NCBI GenBank assembly: GCA_937877675.1
Contig: CALEIS010000076.1
Location: forward strand, 1 to 7,151
Direction: 5' to 3'
Source: an uncultured Clostridia bacterium
Lineage (GTDB): Bacteria > Bacillota > Clostridia > Oscillospirales > Acutalibacteraceae
Length of the DNA: 7,151 bases
Below the pieces are notes generated by a model, which was given only the letters and a program-made list of their open reading frames with translations, did not search any database and was not told the origin of the DNA. Position numbers and translations under genes: made by a program. The first letter of the stretch is position 1, and every line of letters starts with the position of its first letter. Shown here piece after piece: positions 5,521 to 7,151 of the stretch.

Positions 5521-6985
5521 ATATTAGTGCCACCATTCCGTTAAGTGCCAAGTCAAGATACACAGCATCATAAGCATCCACTGCACCATCTTCATTGACA
5601 TCTGCTCTTTGGAACATAACATTGTCAGTAATTTTCTCGTTTGTAGAAACAAAGTTGACAAGTAAATCATAGTCGTTAATGTCAACTTTGTTGTCACCAT
5701 TCACATCACCTTTTAGTCTTGATGGTGGCATATTGTTAAGCATCAAATCAAGAATAATTACATCCGTACCGTCAATAGTACCATCATTATCCAAATCTCC
5801 TACTTTTCTTTCAACCATATTTGGCATCTTTTGAGTAGTTGCAATATTACAGAGAATATTATAATCTGCTCTGTCGATTACATCATCCGCATTAACATCA
5901 CCATTTATGATATTCTCAAAATCTGTAAATTTTATAGCATTTGCCGAAGCATACTCCTCAGCATATGTATCTGTATAGCCAAAAATCGTAACATTTGAGT
6001 TTTTCTTGAAAGCTATATCGGACATTTTTTCAACCGTTGCAGGAATGAAAACATCATTATCACCAAGTGTATTGCCAACAATACTGGTCGTGCCTTCCTT
6101 AATCTCGATAATATCATCGGTATCACGAACATCTAAAACTTTTGTACCTAAATAAAGCACATTTGCTTCCCAATTTGCTTCATTGTTGTAATACCCTGTG
6201 TTATAGAAAGAAGAGGAACTCATTTCTATATACTTACTAGGCAAATTGATTTCATTCAGGGATGTACAACCTTCAAAAGCCGAATCACCAATATATTCAA
6301 TTCCATCATAGAAAATTACTTTCTTCAAATTTTTACAATCCTTGAAAGCATTGTTTCCTATTGCAATTAATTGGGCTGAAAAAGCCACATCATCAGCATT
6401 ACACCCTGCAAAAGCACCATCGGCAATTACTCGAGTATCTTGCTTTATTGTATATGACCCTGAATAAGTTATTTCAATAAGGTTGGTCCCTAAATACAAA
6501 TAATCCAAATCACTAGCCGCAACATCTTCCCATGGGATTTGTGGAACTCCACCACCAAAATTTAAATCTCCCGACGAACCACTATTGGTCTTCTTTTTCC
6601 AGTTGCTTTCATTGTTGTAGTAAGCCGTATTGTAAATTGCATTTTCTCCAATGTGAGTTATTGTGGTAGGTAGTGTTATAGTTGCAAGGGATGTACAATC
6701 TTCAAAAACGGATGCACCAATATCTTTGATGCCTTCACTAACTTTTACTGATGTCAATTCAGTATTCCCTTTAAAAGCACCTTCACATATGGCAACAACA
6801 GGCATTTCCTTAATTGTCGCAGGGACAGTAATACTTGTACGATTACTTCCTATATATTTTGTAATGACAACCTCGTCATTGATAATTTCATAAGAAAAAC
6901 TACCATAATTAAGAGCAAAAGACAGCACAGAAAAACTGCATATAAGCATAATAATTGCGACTATAATAGACATAATTTTTTTCAT
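5519..6985 (-). CDS. Secreted BspA-like leucine-rich-repeat protein with four dockerin-type repeats
   Basis: This 488-residue exported protein starts at ATG 6985-6983; an AAGGA site (7000-6996) lies 10 nt upstream. A signal peptide is clear: KK near the start, a hydrophobic core at 4-22 and likely cleavage after SFA (A24). Residues about 60-350 are BspA-type (LRR_5) repeats with the usual GAFxGC, IGxxAFxxC and TSLxxIxLP pattern, in two related blocks that each include a YNTxYYNNExNW motif (118-129 and 261-272) and LYLGT. The block ends with the typical GYTDTYAEEYASANAIKF segment (336-353). Residues 362-488 hold four calcium loops of dockerin type. In Ruminococcus and relatives, dockerins dock secreted proteins to cohesin scaffolds, while BspA-like repeats serve in binding surfaces, so a scaffold-attached adhesion or recognition role is plausible. 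There is no catalytic domain and no lipobox, LPXTG motif or C-terminal anchor. The binding target is unknown. Confidence 0.92.
   Translation of the reverse strand: MKKIMSIIVAIIMLICSFSVLSFALNYGSFSYEIINDEVVITKYIGSNRTSITVPATIKEMPVVAICEGAFKGNTELTSVKVSEGIKDIGASVFEDCTSLATITLPTTITHIGENAIYNTAYYNNESNWKKKTNSGSSGDLNFGGGVPQIPWEDVAASDLDYLYLGTNLIEITYSGSYTIKQDTRVIADGAFAGCNADDVAFSAQLIAIGNNAFKDCKNLKKVIFYDGIEYIGDSAFEGCTSLNEINLPSKYIEMSSSSFYNTGYYNNEANWEANVLYLGTKVLDVRDTDDIIEIKEGTTSIVGNTLGDNDVFIPATVEKMSDIAFKKNSNVTIFGYTDTYAEEYASANAIKFTDFENIINGDVNADDVIDRADYNILCNIATTQKMPNMVERKVGDLDNDGTIDGTDVIILDLMLNNMPPSRLKGDVNGDNKVDINDYDLLVNFVSTNEKITDNVMFQRADVNEDGAVDAYDAVYLDLALNGMVALI
5522..5902 (-). other. Tandem double dockerin-type module (four EF-hand-like repeats)
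   Basis: Residues 362-488 of the LRR protein contain four 12-residue loops: DVNADDVIDRAD (363-374), DLDNDGTIDGTD (397-408), DVNGDNKVDIND (427-438) and DVNEDGAVDAYD (462-473). Each keeps acidic or Asn ligands at loop positions 1, 3, 5 and 12 and a hydrophobic residue at 8. Loops 1 and 3 resemble each other and are followed by about 22 residues. Loops 2 and 4 are followed by LDLMLNN and LDLALNG. A normal dockerin has two loops, so this reads as two complete dockerins in tandem. Confidence 0.85.
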
Positions 6986-7018
6986 TTCTGCACCGTCCTT
7001 TCGAAAAATATTTTTATT

Positions 7019-7047
7019 ATTGTATCATTAAAAAATAATTATTGCAA
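7019..7047 (-). promoter_or_regulatory. Sigma-A promoter of the LRR/dockerin gene
   Basis: On the minus strand TTGCAA (7047-7042) and TACAAT (7024-7019) are 17 bp apart, close to consensus. Transcription would start near 7012, giving a leader of about 27 nt that includes the AAGGA ribosome binding site at 7000-6996. Confidence 0.7.
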
Positions 7048-7086
7048 GAAACAAAAGTAATTAAACAAATTGGAGTTTATAGGGGT

Positions 7087-7113
7087 AAATGCAAAATGCA
7101 AAGTGCAAAATGT
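7087..7113. repeat. Short heptamer tandem repeat
   Basis: AAATGCA, AAATGCA, AAGTGCA and a partial AAATGT follow one another without gaps. They lie in the otherwise featureless non-coding stretch 7048-7151, where no coding frame, RNA or promoter could be supported. Function is unknown; similar TGCAAA-type runs occur between genes in AT-rich genomes and may be slippage products or part of a dispersed element. Confidence 0.6.
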
Positions 7114-7151
7114 CGGAACTGCGTTGCAAATTATAATAAAACCAATTTAGT

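Noticed and set aside
6934..6985. Possible lipoprotein signal at C16 of the LRR protein
   Set aside because: The residues before C16 are M-L-I, and position -1 must be small (Gly, Ala or Ser) for a lipobox; cleavage after A24 by signal peptidase I fits better.
1..7151. CRISPR array, insertion sequence, phage genes, tRNA or rRNA genes
   Set aside because: No regularly spaced repeats, transposase or integrase frames, or tRNA/rRNA-like sequence were seen; the only tRNA-related element is the T-box leader.

Overview
This looks like chromosomal DNA from a low-GC, Gram-positive anaerobe of the Clostridia, most likely a gut or rumen Ruminococcus/Eubacterium-type member of the Oscillospiraceae. The evidence is AT-rich intergenic DNA, strong GGAGG-type ribosome binding sites, a T-box leader on a leucine operon, and a secreted BspA-like leucine-rich-repeat protein ending in dockerin-type calcium-binding repeats. 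The lineage is an inference from these traits; no phylogenetic marker gene is present.

Layout. (1) 1-1371, minus strand: two translationally linked integral membrane protein genes. The first is a DUF5058-type protein; the second runs off the left edge. Together they look like a two-subunit membrane complex of unknown function. (2) 1372-1833: a divergent intergenic region holding a promoter for each direction, then a complete T-box riboswitch with stem I, stem III, and competing antiterminator and terminator. (3) 1834-4616, plus strand: leuA (2-isopropylmalate synthase, long form) and leuB (3-isopropylmalate dehydrogenase), which are the first and third steps of leucine synthesis. leuCD is not between them. 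(4) 4617-5495: a perfect palindrome, then a HAD-family phosphatase of the Cof/IIB type. (5) 5487-5520: a terminator that can serve both converging genes. (6) 5519-6985, minus strand: a secreted leucine-rich-repeat protein with four dockerin-type repeats, followed upstream by its own promoter. (7) 7048-7151: non-coding DNA with a short heptamer tandem repeat.

How it works together. The T-box should let uncharged tRNA(Leu) switch on leuAB when leucine runs short. The HAD gene lies downstream on the same strand with no room for its own promoter, so it may be read through from leuAB. The membrane pair and the dockerin protein are transcribed away from or towards this operon and show no sequence evidence of sharing its regulation.

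Most of the window is recognisable biology. I did not find a convincing wholly new system. The best candidates for a second look are the double dockerin module on an LRR scaffold and the uncharacterised DUF5058 membrane pair.
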